DNA of 64,000 nt from Diphasiastrum complanatum (Eukaryota > Streptophyta > Lycopodiopsida > Lycopodiales > Lycopodiaceae). Positions 34,960 to 46,309 of the stretch are shown in pieces. The stretch covers positions 24,378,141 to 24,442,140 of the forward strand of contig CM055095.1 of assembly GCA_029204225.1 (NCBI GenBank). Direction: 5' to 3'. Position numbers and translations under genes: made by a program. Position 1 is the stretch's first letter. Each line of letters opens with the position of its first letter. The notes under the pieces are model-generated. The model saw only the letters and a list, made by a program, of their open reading frames with translations, was not told where the DNA came from and did no database searches.

Positions 34960-36297
34960 GTGTCGCATACTAACCTTTATCTGCCATCTCAAGCATCCAC
35001 CTCCTCCCAACCTGCAGTTACTGACACAACGGCTAGCAAACGAATGTGTGGCACTGCCTCTACATCTTCATCTCCACCTGCTACCCAAAGACGCACCACC
35101 ACCACCACACTAACGACTCCATCAACCACAGCCACTTCTTCTTCTGTACAACCCTCCACTCCGGTCTCTGTTGTTACTACCCCTCTTTTTGTTCCATCCA
35201 CAATTGTTTCTGTATCCATTCCCATGTCCTCTGTTGATACCATTTCCGTTTCTGCTCCATTATCCACTACTCCATCCATCACCATCGCATCCTCCATCAC
35301 TCATGTCGTCCCCGTTGCTCCTTTCACATTAATCCCTTCGATTCTCAGCTGTCTCTCGACACTCTGGCGTGGATGCAAGTCATCAATTCTTCATTCCCAT
35401 GTCAGACCCTTTCTGCTCCATCCTCGACTTCTTCCATACTCCACACCACCCTTCAATTCCCCTTTATTCCTCCCATCCTCTCATTTGGACAAACCGTCCT
35501 CACCCTCGTTTCCACAGTTGCTTCTCAAACCCCACCTGCTTCGCCATCAAAGGTTGCCGAGGGCAACCAATCATTGTCTGATGACGCATTTATTCAAACA
35601 ATTTTCATACCATCACTAGATTAGACTGATCCTACAGCCCCATATGGCATCAGGTCCAACAAGAACCTGATTGAAGATAATGACGACGGAACTCCACAAG
35701 TCGTCGAGGCCGATACAATACAAGCCCCTACCAGTGCCAGTGTACCGACTGCTCTTGCTGAGCTAACGATTAGCGGCCAAAGCTATCTTGGAAAACAGGG
35801 TATTACACTTGGCCATAAGCAACACACAGTTGCAAGTGGAACTCATGAAGCTGTAGCACGAGCTGATTTTAGCTCAGCAACATGAACAAGAAGGGCACCA
35901 AGAGATTGCCAAGCTGCAGTAGAAGGAGGAGGGCCTCAATCTTTATATCCAAAGCCTCTCCAAAGCGCTGATAGAGGCCTCCACGAAGGTGCAAGAGCTT
36001 CAATCCGAAGCGTCCCAACGGCTTGCTCCCATCCAGACGCAATTACAAATATTGGAAGCAGAGAATACGCGCCTGGGGGCAGAAGTCAAGACCCTACAGA
36101 ATGACAAGCTCGTCTGGTTAGCTCAACCTGCACCAGACTCAAGGCCGCTATCTGAATCAGAAATGAATCTCCTTCGGCGTCAGGTGCAGGTCTATAGCCA
36201 AACCTTGAATAACTACCAGACAAAGTTCAATAAATATCGGACAAGCGCAACTCATGAGCCCGCCCAGGCCAAACAAGCCCTCAAGGCTTGCCAATAG
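34960..36297 (+). pseudogene. Thr/Ser-rich plus coiled-coil ORF, broken, unassigned
   Basis: The first part (34960-35330) is low-complexity Ser/Thr/Pro/Val. Frames then change several times. The last part (about 35900-36297, one internal stop at 35921) encodes a clear coiled coil (EASTKVQELQSEASQRL, LQILEAENTRLGAEVKTLQ, LLRRQVQVYSQTLNNYQTKF). I do not recognise the protein. It could be an accessory ORF of the retroelement or a captured plant sequence. Confidence 0.4.
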
Positions 36298-36829
36298 TTC
36301 ATGGAGAAAAAGGCCCAGCCCTCCCCTAGCCAATAGGATTTTGGGGCAAGGGCCTTCCCCATTTTATAAAAAAGCACCATTTGTACTCTATTTTCATGCT
36401 TAATAGAGAGGAGGAGACTCTATCATTTTGAGAGCACAAGCATCTTCATTTGCTAATCACTCTTGCTTATGCTCTTGTTGTAATTGCTTGTTATTTTCAT
36501 TTCCCATGCTTTTTGGTTTATGCTAGTCAAGGTTTTTCCATAAGCAATGACATTGAGCATTTGAGCTAACCTCCATCTCATCTCTCTCTCGCACTCTCTT
36601 ATCCTTCTTCTTCTTCTTCTATTCTATCCTCTCTCTTCACCCAAAATCATGATGAAGTTAGTTTAGGAAGAGTAGAGTTAGAGTGAGTAGTGTTAGTGGA
36701 GGTAGAGTTAGATGCAAAGTAGGAAACTAACTAAAATTAGCATCTATGCATAGTTAGGTACCTATCCAATGAACTAACCCTTGTTGACAGGCGGGAGGGC
36801 TATACTATGCAAGATCTTCGACCCTACAA
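36298..36829 (+). repeat. probable LTR end preceding a primer binding site
   Basis: Contains a polyadenylation-type gcttaatagagag region and pyrimidine-rich sequence, ending ccctaca directly before the primer site. The 5' limit is undefined. Confidence 0.4.
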
Positions 36830-36847
36830 TGGCGTCGTTGCTAGGGA
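36830..36847 (+). other. primer binding site of Athila/Tat type
   Basis: TGGCGTCGTTGCTAGGGA is close to the TGGCGCCGTTGCCGGGGA site (tRNA-Asp) typical of plant Athila/Tat gypsy elements, with two changes. It marks the start of a second, separate element interior inside the insertion. Confidence 0.65.
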
Positions 36848-39164
36848 GCGCCACACACTCGCTTTGCCGCATAGTTTTCTTAATCTCTTCCTCTCTCTCC
36901 CTTTCTCTTTTCTTCTCTCTCACCATTCTCTTTCACCTAAAAAATCAAAATTTTTGGTGTTAGATTAATGTGAGTTAGTGTTAGTTTTGCCATTTTTGTG
37001 TTGATTTTTTGTTTGGAAGTGTTGTAGGGAGAGATTGTGAGTGGGAGGATCAGATCCAAGCATGCAATCCCTTCATCAATCCATAAAATCCATAAAAATC
37101 AGAAAAAAAGCTCAAAATCTGTTTTTGGAGGGAAAAAGAGAGGCAAAATCTCATCAGATTTTGATTTCTCAAAAACCAGTGCGCATGAACCTTCGCATGA
37201 CTGGCAGCAGCTGCAAGGTCCTATCGCAGACCTGCATAGAAGCCTGGGAGGGCTAGTTCCCATCATATTTTGAAAAAACAGAGAAAAACCCAAAAAAATT
37301 CAAAAATATATTGTAAAAATCAATTTTTTTCTTTCAAAACTCAAAACTAACCTTCGCAGAGCTCTCCGAAGTTCCATCTCACTGACAAAGGGACACAGAG
37401 AACTCTGCGAGAGTTAGCCCCCAAAAATGGTGCCCGTGTGAAGGTTCTCAAGAGCAAAAAGTGGCCTAGAACCTTCTCATACAACAAATTTTTGAGTTTC
37501 CTTGGGAAGTAACCTTCACAAAGCTCTCTGAAGTTCCATCTCACTGAGACAAGGACACAGAGAAGCCTGCGAGAGTTAGATCCCAAAAAAAGTGCCCTTG
37601 TGAAGGTTTCCAAGAGCAAAAAGTGACCTAGAACCTTCTCAGACAACAAATTTTTTAGTTTCCCTGGGAAGTAACCCTCGTAGCTTGGTAAGCAAATGGA
37701 TCGACTCAGATACAAGTACATACCAGCCTGCGAAGATTAGTTCCCATAAAATCTCAAAATTTGGCCCAAAAACCCCAAAAAATACACTTTTTTCAAGATT
37801 TTTTGAGATTACTTGGAAATTAACTCTCGCAGCTTGGTGAGCAGTTGAATCTGACTGAGATACAAGTGCATACCAGTCTGCGACGGTTTGTTTCCAGAAA
37901 ATCTTAAAATTTTACAAAAAAAAATGCATTTTTTTCAAGATTTGTTGAGTTTCCTTGGGAAGTAATTCTTGCAGCATGGTGAGCAGATCTGACTGAGATA
38001 CAACTGCATACCAGTCTGCAAGGGTTTGTCCCCATAAAATCTTAAAATTTTGCAAAAAAAACCCCCCAAAAATGCACTTTTTTCAAGATTCTTTGAGTTT
38101 CCTTGGGAAGTAACTCTTGCAACTTGGTGAGCAGATGAATCTAACTAAGACACAAGTGCATACCAGTCTGCAAGGGTTTGTTCCCAAAAATTCTTAAATT
38201 TTTTCAAAACAACCCCAAACAAATGCACTTTTTTCAAGATTTTATGAGTTTCTTAAAAAAGCAACTCTATCAGCTTGGTGAGTAGATGAATCTAACTGAG
38301 ATACAAGTGAATATCAGTTTGCAAGGGTTTGTTCTTAGAAAATCTTAAAATTTTGCCAAAAAAACCCCAAAAAAATACACTTTTTTCAAGATTTTTAGAG
38401 TTTTTTTAGGAAATAGCTCTTTCAGCTTGGTGAGCAGGTGAATCTGACTTAGATACAAGTGTATACTAGTTTGGAAAGGGTTTTTTTCGTAAAAAATCTA
38501 AAAAATTTGCAAAAAAAAATCCCCAAAAATGCATTTTTCCATGATTTTTTAAGATCTGCTGGAAAGTAACCTTTGCAAAGAGTTTTATACATAGATCTAA
38601 CCTAGATCTGGCTACTGTGAAATTTTTGTGAAGATCCAATGGTTAGATTCTCAAATATTTAAGAAAAAGTGCCAAAAAACTGAGGTTTTTCCAAATCCTG
38701 ACAAATCTGTCCATCAAGAACTCTTGTAGAACTCACATTGTCTAGAAATGGTCCAGATACATCTACTGTAGGAAGGTTAAAGATTTGATTCACTCAGATC
38801 TGAAGAAATCTCAAAAAAAAAATCACAAAAAACCAAGAAAAAAGGATAAATCACACTATTAGCCATCTAAAACTGATCAGATCTTGTCAAATCTAGGTTG
38901 CAGTCACATTATCCATCAAGATCCAACATCCTTGGATTGAATCAAGTGAATGAACCTCAGATCAAGCTAATCAGTTCCCTCCACATCAACCACTATCCGT
39001 CCATCATTCTTCTGTCCCATCTCTATTCCATCTTCTATCTCCATCTATATTAGATAAATCCATTTCTGTCTCTATTCTCATCCATACTGATCCACCGTTT
39101 ACCGATTCTCTTCTCTTTTTCTTCTTCTCCATCTCCCACAAAAAAAAAAAAAGGTTGATCTGGC
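36848..39164 (+). other. long untranslated leader of the second gypsy copy
   Basis: Non-coding, A-rich. The middle is the 150-bp tandem array; its start shares phrases with 26480-26760. No gene. Confidence 0.45.
37340..38600 (+). repeat. tandem array, about eight copies of a 141-159 bp monomer
   Basis: Each unit contains (a/g)(g/a)cttggtgagcag, then ctgactgagatacaagtgcatacc, then ctgcaagggtttgt(t/c)ccc, an A-rich run, and tttttcaagattttttgagtttccttgggaagtaac. Unit anchors are at 37682, 37831, 37973, 38121, 38272 and 38424 (spacing 149, 142, 148, 151, 152), with two more diverged copies starting near 37357 and 37516. Confidence 0.9.
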
Positions 39165-40606
39165 ATGGAAGAGTTAGCATCCTATGCGTCGCTTGCACAA
39201 CTTTGTAAGGATGCTACCTTGATGGAAATCTCACTCGGGAAGAAGGATTTTCCCTATCCAGATGGAGAATCAGAACAACAAAGGTTGACAACGAGCGATG
39301 ATCCAACAAGAATGGAATCCCATGCAAGGCAACAAAGTGCAGCAAGGTCAAGCAGATCAAGTGCAGCGGAAGACCAAAAACCTTGCACTTCAAACTATCA
39401 ACAAGCTTTAGGTTTCTTGAAAAGGACGAATGTACATACTATTTTGGAAATCATCCGAGTGCAAGATGTCCAATCAAGAATCCTCGACATGATGGACCAA
39501 AGGTGGAGCAGAAGGCCCGTCAGCCAGATCCAGCGGTTCAACAGTCAGAAGCAGAGTCAAGCCAACAGAGAGCTCATCTGAAGGATGGATGTTAGATAAA
39601 CCCATCTAAATCACAAATTTTTTCAACAAACAGTGGAAAGGTAGAAGTTTTGGTTATATCCTCTTGCATGTCACCGAACTCCATGGAGGACCATAACAGC
39701 CTACCAGTCTATTTTGTGGAGGATCCGAAGGAAAATCTATTACCAGTGTATGCCTATCAACTTAGAGGCGATGGCGTATTGCACTCGGTAAGATGCTATG
39801 GATGTGGAGGAAAACACCTCCGTGTTGAATGTCCACATCGAGGGGATCCGTCAACATTTGATCCCTCATGTTCACAATGCGGAGATAATCATCCATGCCA
39901 AGATTGCCCGATGAGAAATTCACAAATAGCCAGGAGGCATTTGGCCTATGTAGACCAACATGCATCTATGGTGACCCTTCCACCTCGAACGTACTACAAA
40001 AGAAAAATCCTAGTGCCACCAGGTTATGAAACGAGTGAGGAAGAAGACAATCTGGCAAAAGTCCCAAAGCACGCAAAGACACCCTCAGGCAAACAAGTAA
40101 AACCATCACAAAAGACAGAGATGGTAGAATCCATCACGCCAATGGTAACTGAGGAAGTCAAGAAATTGGCAACCGACGAAGTCCAGCATATTTTACCAGG
40201 CCTCTTGGCACAATCAATGCAAAGAATTCTTAGTGATGAATTACAAAGGGGCCTAGCGTCAATGGAGCGACGAGAAGACAATTTAGCACAAGATCCAAGA
40301 AAAAGTGCAATCACGCAGCCTTCAATGGGGAAGTCCAATGACCAAGAGAAGACTAAAGTTGATGATTGCCCCTCAACGAGCAAGATTCAACCAAAGTCTA
40401 ATTGTTCCACAATTCAACAAACCCCCAAATCAACGCCAATTCGGGGTATATTCATTTTTCAAAGGCCAAATCCAGGGAATCCAAGTCCAATTAGGCCTCC
40501 AGTCCAACAAGCACCAGCGCGTACAACGACAACACCGTGTCCTCACTTTGTAAGATTGACTACGGAGGAAAGTCGTCAGGTTCAAGCATACCACTACATG
40601 GATTGA
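39165..40606 (+). pseudogene. second gag-like region with two short zinc knuckles
   Basis: A first frame (39165-39581) is polar and Gln-rich. A second open frame of 318 codons (39650-40606) carries CYGCGGKHLRVEC and CSQCGDNHPCQDC, both CX2CX3HX4C, at about residues 49-61 and 75-87. An amphipathic helical stretch (about residues 165-210, VKKLATDEVQHILPGLLAQ) follows, then a Pro-rich tail. Both knuckles match the shortened spacing in the gypsy gag at 28.7 kb, so this is a related nucleocapsid region. No pol follows; the right LTR starts 376 bases later. Confidence 0.6.
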
Positions 40607-40981
40607 CAAAGTAGTCAAACGAGCACACTGTATTCACATTACGAATTGGGAGAGCCTATGACATTGGGACCAGTTGCGTTAATCTATGAGGATCCAGTTT
40701 TATCTTGGGATACTCTGATGGAATGCCTCAACTACCCAATTGTTGATGAACAAGGTTATCCGAAATGGCCACCAGACCCTTATGGGTATTATTGAAAATC
40801 TGGCAAGTTCCAGTTCTTGCTGATCATCCACTAATAAAGCCTCAGGTTTTACGTAAGCGAATTCTATCCACGCTTTTCCTGAAGTACCCATGTCCCAGCA
40901 ATAAAAGAACCGGCAACAGTGCCCTTCACGATAGTCGCAGCCTAGTGCCGAGGGACCGGTACTACTTTGGGCCATGGACCC
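40607..40981 (+). other. 3' end of the insertion interior
   Basis: Short non-coding remainder between the gag-like ORF and the right LTR. No strong polypurine tract is visible; the sequence before the LTR reads tttgggccatggaccc. Confidence 0.4.
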
Positions 40982-41772
<791 letters not shown>

Positions 41773-41777
41773 CAAGT
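41773..41777. other. target-site duplication, right copy (CAAGT)
   Basis: Identical to 22284-22288. Confidence 0.85.
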
Positions 41778-41910
41778 GTATATTTCTAGGATATGATGAT
41801 CATGTGAAGGGCTATAGATGTTTTGATCCAGTGGAGAACAAAATACATGTCAGTCGTGTGATTGATGTGGACATAGGTGTGTACATAAAAGTAGTTATAT
41901 ATAATGAATA
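41778..41910 (+). pseudogene. Ty1/copia integrase, right part of the split copy
   Basis: Reads FLGYDDHVKGYRCFDP and ENKIHVSR, the C-terminal end of the copia integrase, in the phase expected from the left part at 22288. The frame ends at 41910 and no RT follows, so the host element was itself truncated to the right. Confidence 0.85.
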
Positions 41911-42109
41911 GCACAAAACTGCTAGGTTGAATAAACAATATGTCTTTTTCTTTTAGATGCATGTTGATGCATATGTTTGCCAGCATATCGATGAATCGAT
42001 CAATATTGAACACTATGATAAGTGTAAATATTGGTCCTATTAATAAGGCAAATAGTTGCATTTACATGACCATGGATAGATCAATATATAACATCATAAA
42101 GATATGTGA
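41911..42109. other. unassigned short gap
   Basis: Between the copia end and the CACTA-like repeats; nothing recognised. Confidence 0.3.
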
Positions 42110-42787
42110 AATATATTAGGCTTAAATCATCATTTTGAGCTTAACTGACATAAATGATGGCCTAGAAAAATCGTCATTTATGTTGCTTTATATGACAGCT
42201 TTTCAAAAGCCGTCATTTATGCCAAAACGACATTTTCTTGAAGTTTTTTTTGGCTTAATTTGTGGATAAGTGAGTGGAATAAAAGGCAATGTATGGACAA
42301 CCATAATATTGGGTTGATATAAATATGTCATATACTTTTCAAACTGGGTGCATGTCGATGCAGTGTACTGATTTATCCAAGCATCATATTGTATTAAGCA
42401 CACAATCATGCAAATATAATACCCAATAATAAGATTAGGTAGAAATTTTTGCCAATCCTCTGTTGAGAATCCAGTCACTTCTTCTATAGTATAGCCTTCT
42501 GCCATGCTTCCTTCAGGCCTTGCTACATTCTTCACAAAACTTTTCATTTTCTTCATGTACCTCTCAAAGGGATACATCCATCTCAATCTTACTGGGCCAC
42601 ATAAATTTATTTGCTCCACAACGTGGAGAAGCAAATGAGACATCCATAAGGTGTCGAAGTAGGAGAAAAAGTCATGCACATAAATTTCCATGTGGGGAAC
42701 TCCCATTTGAGGCCATTCAATCTCTGGGACATGGTGGAGGTGTGCAGTGGGCTCCCACGAATTGTTACGGCATCCAGTACCCCACAT
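42110..42787 (-). pseudogene. CACTA (En/Spm) transposon fragment: DUF4218 region and subterminal repeats
   Basis: On the minus strand 42787-42203 encodes the CACTA-associated DUF4218-type segment: LLHVVEQINLCGPVRLRWM, YPFERYMKKMKSFVKNVARP and EGSMAEGYTIEEV. At 42125-42225 (forward) several copies of aaatgacggct-like sequence in both orientations (tcgtcatttatg, agccgtcatttatg, aaatgatggcc) look like the subterminal repeats typical of CACTA ends. The transposase core and defined CACTA termini were not found. Confidence 0.75.
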
Positions 42788-42911
42788 CTTGGTTGATTAC
42801 AAGAAGCTTGGGCCCAAGAGTCGGTTTTCTATGCCCTAAAAAGGCATAAATATTGGTGCCAGAGCCAAGGAGAGCAAAATTAGGTAGAGGTCTCTGATGG
42901 ACGAGTCGTTA
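42788..42911. other. junction sequence
   Basis: Includes a primer-site-like ttggtgccagagcc at about 42854, without any attached LTR that I could define. Confidence 0.25.
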
Positions 42912-45730
42912 AAATAGGCCTTGACATGGAATTAAATCTCGGCGTGACCAATAATCTCGAGTACTGGAGGGCCGGTCTACGATATTAGGACTATTCCAAG
43001 TCCTTAACCAAATATGGCCATAACATTCTTCCCTCCTTAAACTGCTTCTATCCTTAAGCTTCTGTCAATTAATAGATCTAATGTAATCCACGTATTAGAT
43101 TCCACTTCTAACATCACAATTGACATCCAAAACTGCGGATAACTCAATGGTCACAAAAATATCAGTTATGAATTCAACTAAATGAATTCATTCAGGAAAT
43201 TAATATCTGGTATTCATTCCCGCTCACACTTACTACCACTGATGTCCACTCTTTTTCCCTCCTTAGATTTTTCAGTTCTATGAAAATCTTCCAGCTAAAG
43301 TATCAAGAAGACGTAACAACATTAGTAAATGTTTAAAATCGATTACTATAGGAAAAAAGTTTGAAACAATTTCATTTCTATTCTATACCTGGCTGAATAA
43401 CGGATGTACCAAAAAATCATCTACTAGTATGAAAACACTACTAGTCTGATCTTTTGAACATAATTCACCATAGGATTTAACTGGAAATTAAATCGGTTTT
43501 TCATTAATTCCTATATTACCATTTCTTTATGGAATTACTCCATAATTGGTATTATGCAAACCTACTAAAATTTCAAAGAAACTTGGATTAAATAACACGA
43601 ACTCATTTACTATTTCAGGTGTCCTTTTCTCTTTCACCCTTAGATTTTTCGGTCACCCGAAAACTTCAATTGCTAAGGTACGAGAAATTTCCTTAGACAC
43701 AGCAAATGAACCATTTTTCCTATTCACTTCACTGGTTTTATCATTACTCCATTAACGTTTATTATTTAAGTTGTATAAGATGAAATTACATGAATAGGAA
43801 ATCCTCAAGATTTTCTACTGTATTGTTCGACCAAACATTAGGAGTTTTCATTACTATTTATTACACTGGCGATTTTAACTTAATCCCAACTTAAATTCAC
43901 CTTTAATAAGTACTTTGATAAAACTTCCACTTGATTCACATCAAACAGAGACGTACAATCTTAAAGTGGGTCATAAAGACTTACTGATAGAAAAGGAAGA
44001 AAATTTATAGCTTAACTCTTTAATTGAGAATAAATCTTTATTCCAGAGTAAAAAAATTGACAAAATCGTACCATGAAATCAAAATCCCTTACTAGGTACA
44101 ATTTTGAGAAATGTATTTTTCACATTGTTACAAAGCTAAAAAACTGGTAATTAGACCATTCAAATTGAAAAAAATGTCCAACCATCCATAGATTTCACCG
44201 TTAAGTTACTAACTATTCCGGGATAGTTCTCTACTAGGTCCATTGCCATGCAAAACTCGGACAATTCCAAATCTTCATGACATTTCCAATCACCATGCAA
44301 ACAACCCAAAAGTCACGCTTGCATAAAAAGTCAATTACTATTATAACATGAAAACAATGTGGTAAGCTCATTGTGCAAAAAGTTCTCTTGCCAAAAAGAC
44401 CCAAGCTAAAACCTTACATGCAACAAAAGGCCCACACCATGCAAAAAGCATGAACCCTTCTCAAGGCCCTACAACCCTAACGAGGTCGCTGCCTTAAACA
44501 ACATGCATAAAGGTTAAAGTTGGCTCGCTGCTGCTCGCCCTACCACTGTCTGGCCGCCATCACTCCACGACTGTTTCTTCACTGATGCCGAGTCTCATCA
44601 CGCCTTCCATCCCTCCCAAAGATTGAACCGAAGTTCATTACAGGGTCGTGCTTCCAAACCTCGCAATCCCAGGCTTCAGAACTGGCAACGACCAATGCTG
44701 CTACATCTCGTTCTGACGACTGGTTTCCAGGGTAATTTCCAAACCACCGGATTCCAACCTTCAAAGAAAACAGCTGATCTGAACAGATTACATCTGAAAG
44801 CCTGTTAGGTTAAAGCATCTCAATCTTAGTGAACAAAGGGATAGGCAAAGAACAGAGGATCGATTATGGACTAGGTTTTTGGAAATCTCTTAAAACGACC
44901 ATCTCTCAAGCAAAGAGAAACATGAGTAGGACGTAGAGAAAAGGTTAAAACCACATTATTTCTCAGCAGTCAGAGGTACAAATAGCAGACAACGCTTCTT
45001 GGCAATCAACTAGCTGATTACGAAACCCAGAGGTGACTTAGTCTGAAACATCATACAGCTCTTCAACCATAAGTTGAAAAGCCTAACCAAAATCCAGAAT
45101 CTGCTTCTCTGTCATTCTTGTTATGAATGAAAAGGACATCCGTCCTTCCTCAGATTCTCACGGAGATTCAAGTTTGTAGAGATTCAACTCTTAACATTGC
45201 TTTTTCTTAGCATCCACACATAAATGACAGAATTGCAATTCCAATCAAGGTTCTCAATTTGCATGATTCCAAAGAGGATCAATTTGAGGAAAAAACTACC
45301 ACCCTTATCATGCAGTAATTAATCCACAGAACAGCACCTCTAATGGTTTAATTTTTACTGGATAAATTGGTCTTCACCATTCCATCACTAAACCAAATTT
45401 AGATATGCAATAAATAATCACCAAAGAACACTGCGGACCCTTGCAACTATCATAATTATGTGAGTCAAAGCAACAAGCTACATGATTCAATCATGCAAAT
45501 CATTCCACATGAATTGGAAACTTTCTCAAAAAACCAGAAAAATTAAGAATGAATTACAAAACTAATTCAAAACATCTTTAACAAGAGTAAATGCGTAGAA
45601 AGGCACTCTACCACAACTTTGCAAAGCTCAATGAATTAGTAGATCCACTTCTAAACTTCCCTTGAAAAATCAGCACCACTTCCAATCCGATGTAGCGCTT
45701 GCCTCCTACTCCTATCCAAGGCCGCATCTT

Positions 45731-45749
45731 AGCTGTGCTCTGATACCAA
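45731..45749 (-). other. primer binding site of family X copy 2
   Basis: TTGGTATCAGAGCACAGCT on the minus strand directly after the LTR end ACA; complementary to the 3' end of initiator tRNA-Met. Confidence 0.85.
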
Positions 45750-46229
45750 TGTAAGAAACCAAAAGGATTGCCTCTAAGATGAGGATAGGAGAACACAATA
45801 GGAGAGACTATGGAGCCAAACCGCCCAACCAATCTTAGATCAAACCTGGATCTAGCCCCAAGCCATGCCATGTGAAGCAAGAGGAGAAGAGAGAAATTGA
45901 TAACTTAAACCCAATATGTCGACGAGATAATCCCTACCTCATTATATAGAGAGTAGAGTCTTGTGCATGAAACCATGCAACTCCCATGCAGGTAAACTAT
46001 AAATAGGTCTCATCTCTTCATGCAGTCCTCCTGCCTATATTCTTGTCACATAGACATGCAATGCTCCAAATGTCTCAATTAGAGTGTTTGGGTTCTCTCA
46101 AGGTAATTAGTCACAAACAGGTCTTGACATGGAATTAAATCTCGGCATGACGAATAATCTCGAGTATTGGAGGGCCGGTCTACCATATCAGGACTATTCC
46201 AAGTCCTTAAACCGAATATGGCCATAACA
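45750..46229 (-). repeat. 5' LTR of family X copy 2
   Basis: Forward TGTAAGAAACC ... GGCCATAACA, homologous to 23195-23684, with a TATA-like ctataaatagg at about 45997-46008. Confidence 0.85.
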
Positions 46230-46309
46230 TGAAGGTACAATGAGATTGAAATTCCAGCGTGATCAATTCAAACTACTATCAAATGTTTAGCATATTTCTA
46301 GACTTTCTA

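Larger units (their letters stand above)
42912..46229 (-). mobile_element. non-autonomous LTR element, family X copy 2
   Basis: Minus-oriented: 5' LTR 46229-45750 (480 bp), primer binding site TTGGTATCAGAGCACAGCT (complement of 45731-45749, initiator tRNA-Met type) and 2.7 kb of interior without coding capacity. Then a polypurine tract (complement of about 43026-43041) and a 3' LTR of which only about 114 bp remain (43025-42912). The interior shares ccttagatttttcggtcaccc with copy 1. Such large, gene-less LTR elements (LARD-like) need an autonomous partner. Confidence 0.8.

Noticed and set aside
34989-35300. Acidic minus-strand frame opposite the Ser/Thr-rich ORF
   Set aside because: Shadow of low-complexity sequence; composition gives open frames on both strands.
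37340-38600. CRISPR-like array
   Set aside because: Units are about 150 bp without unique spacers, and the context is a plant retroelement.
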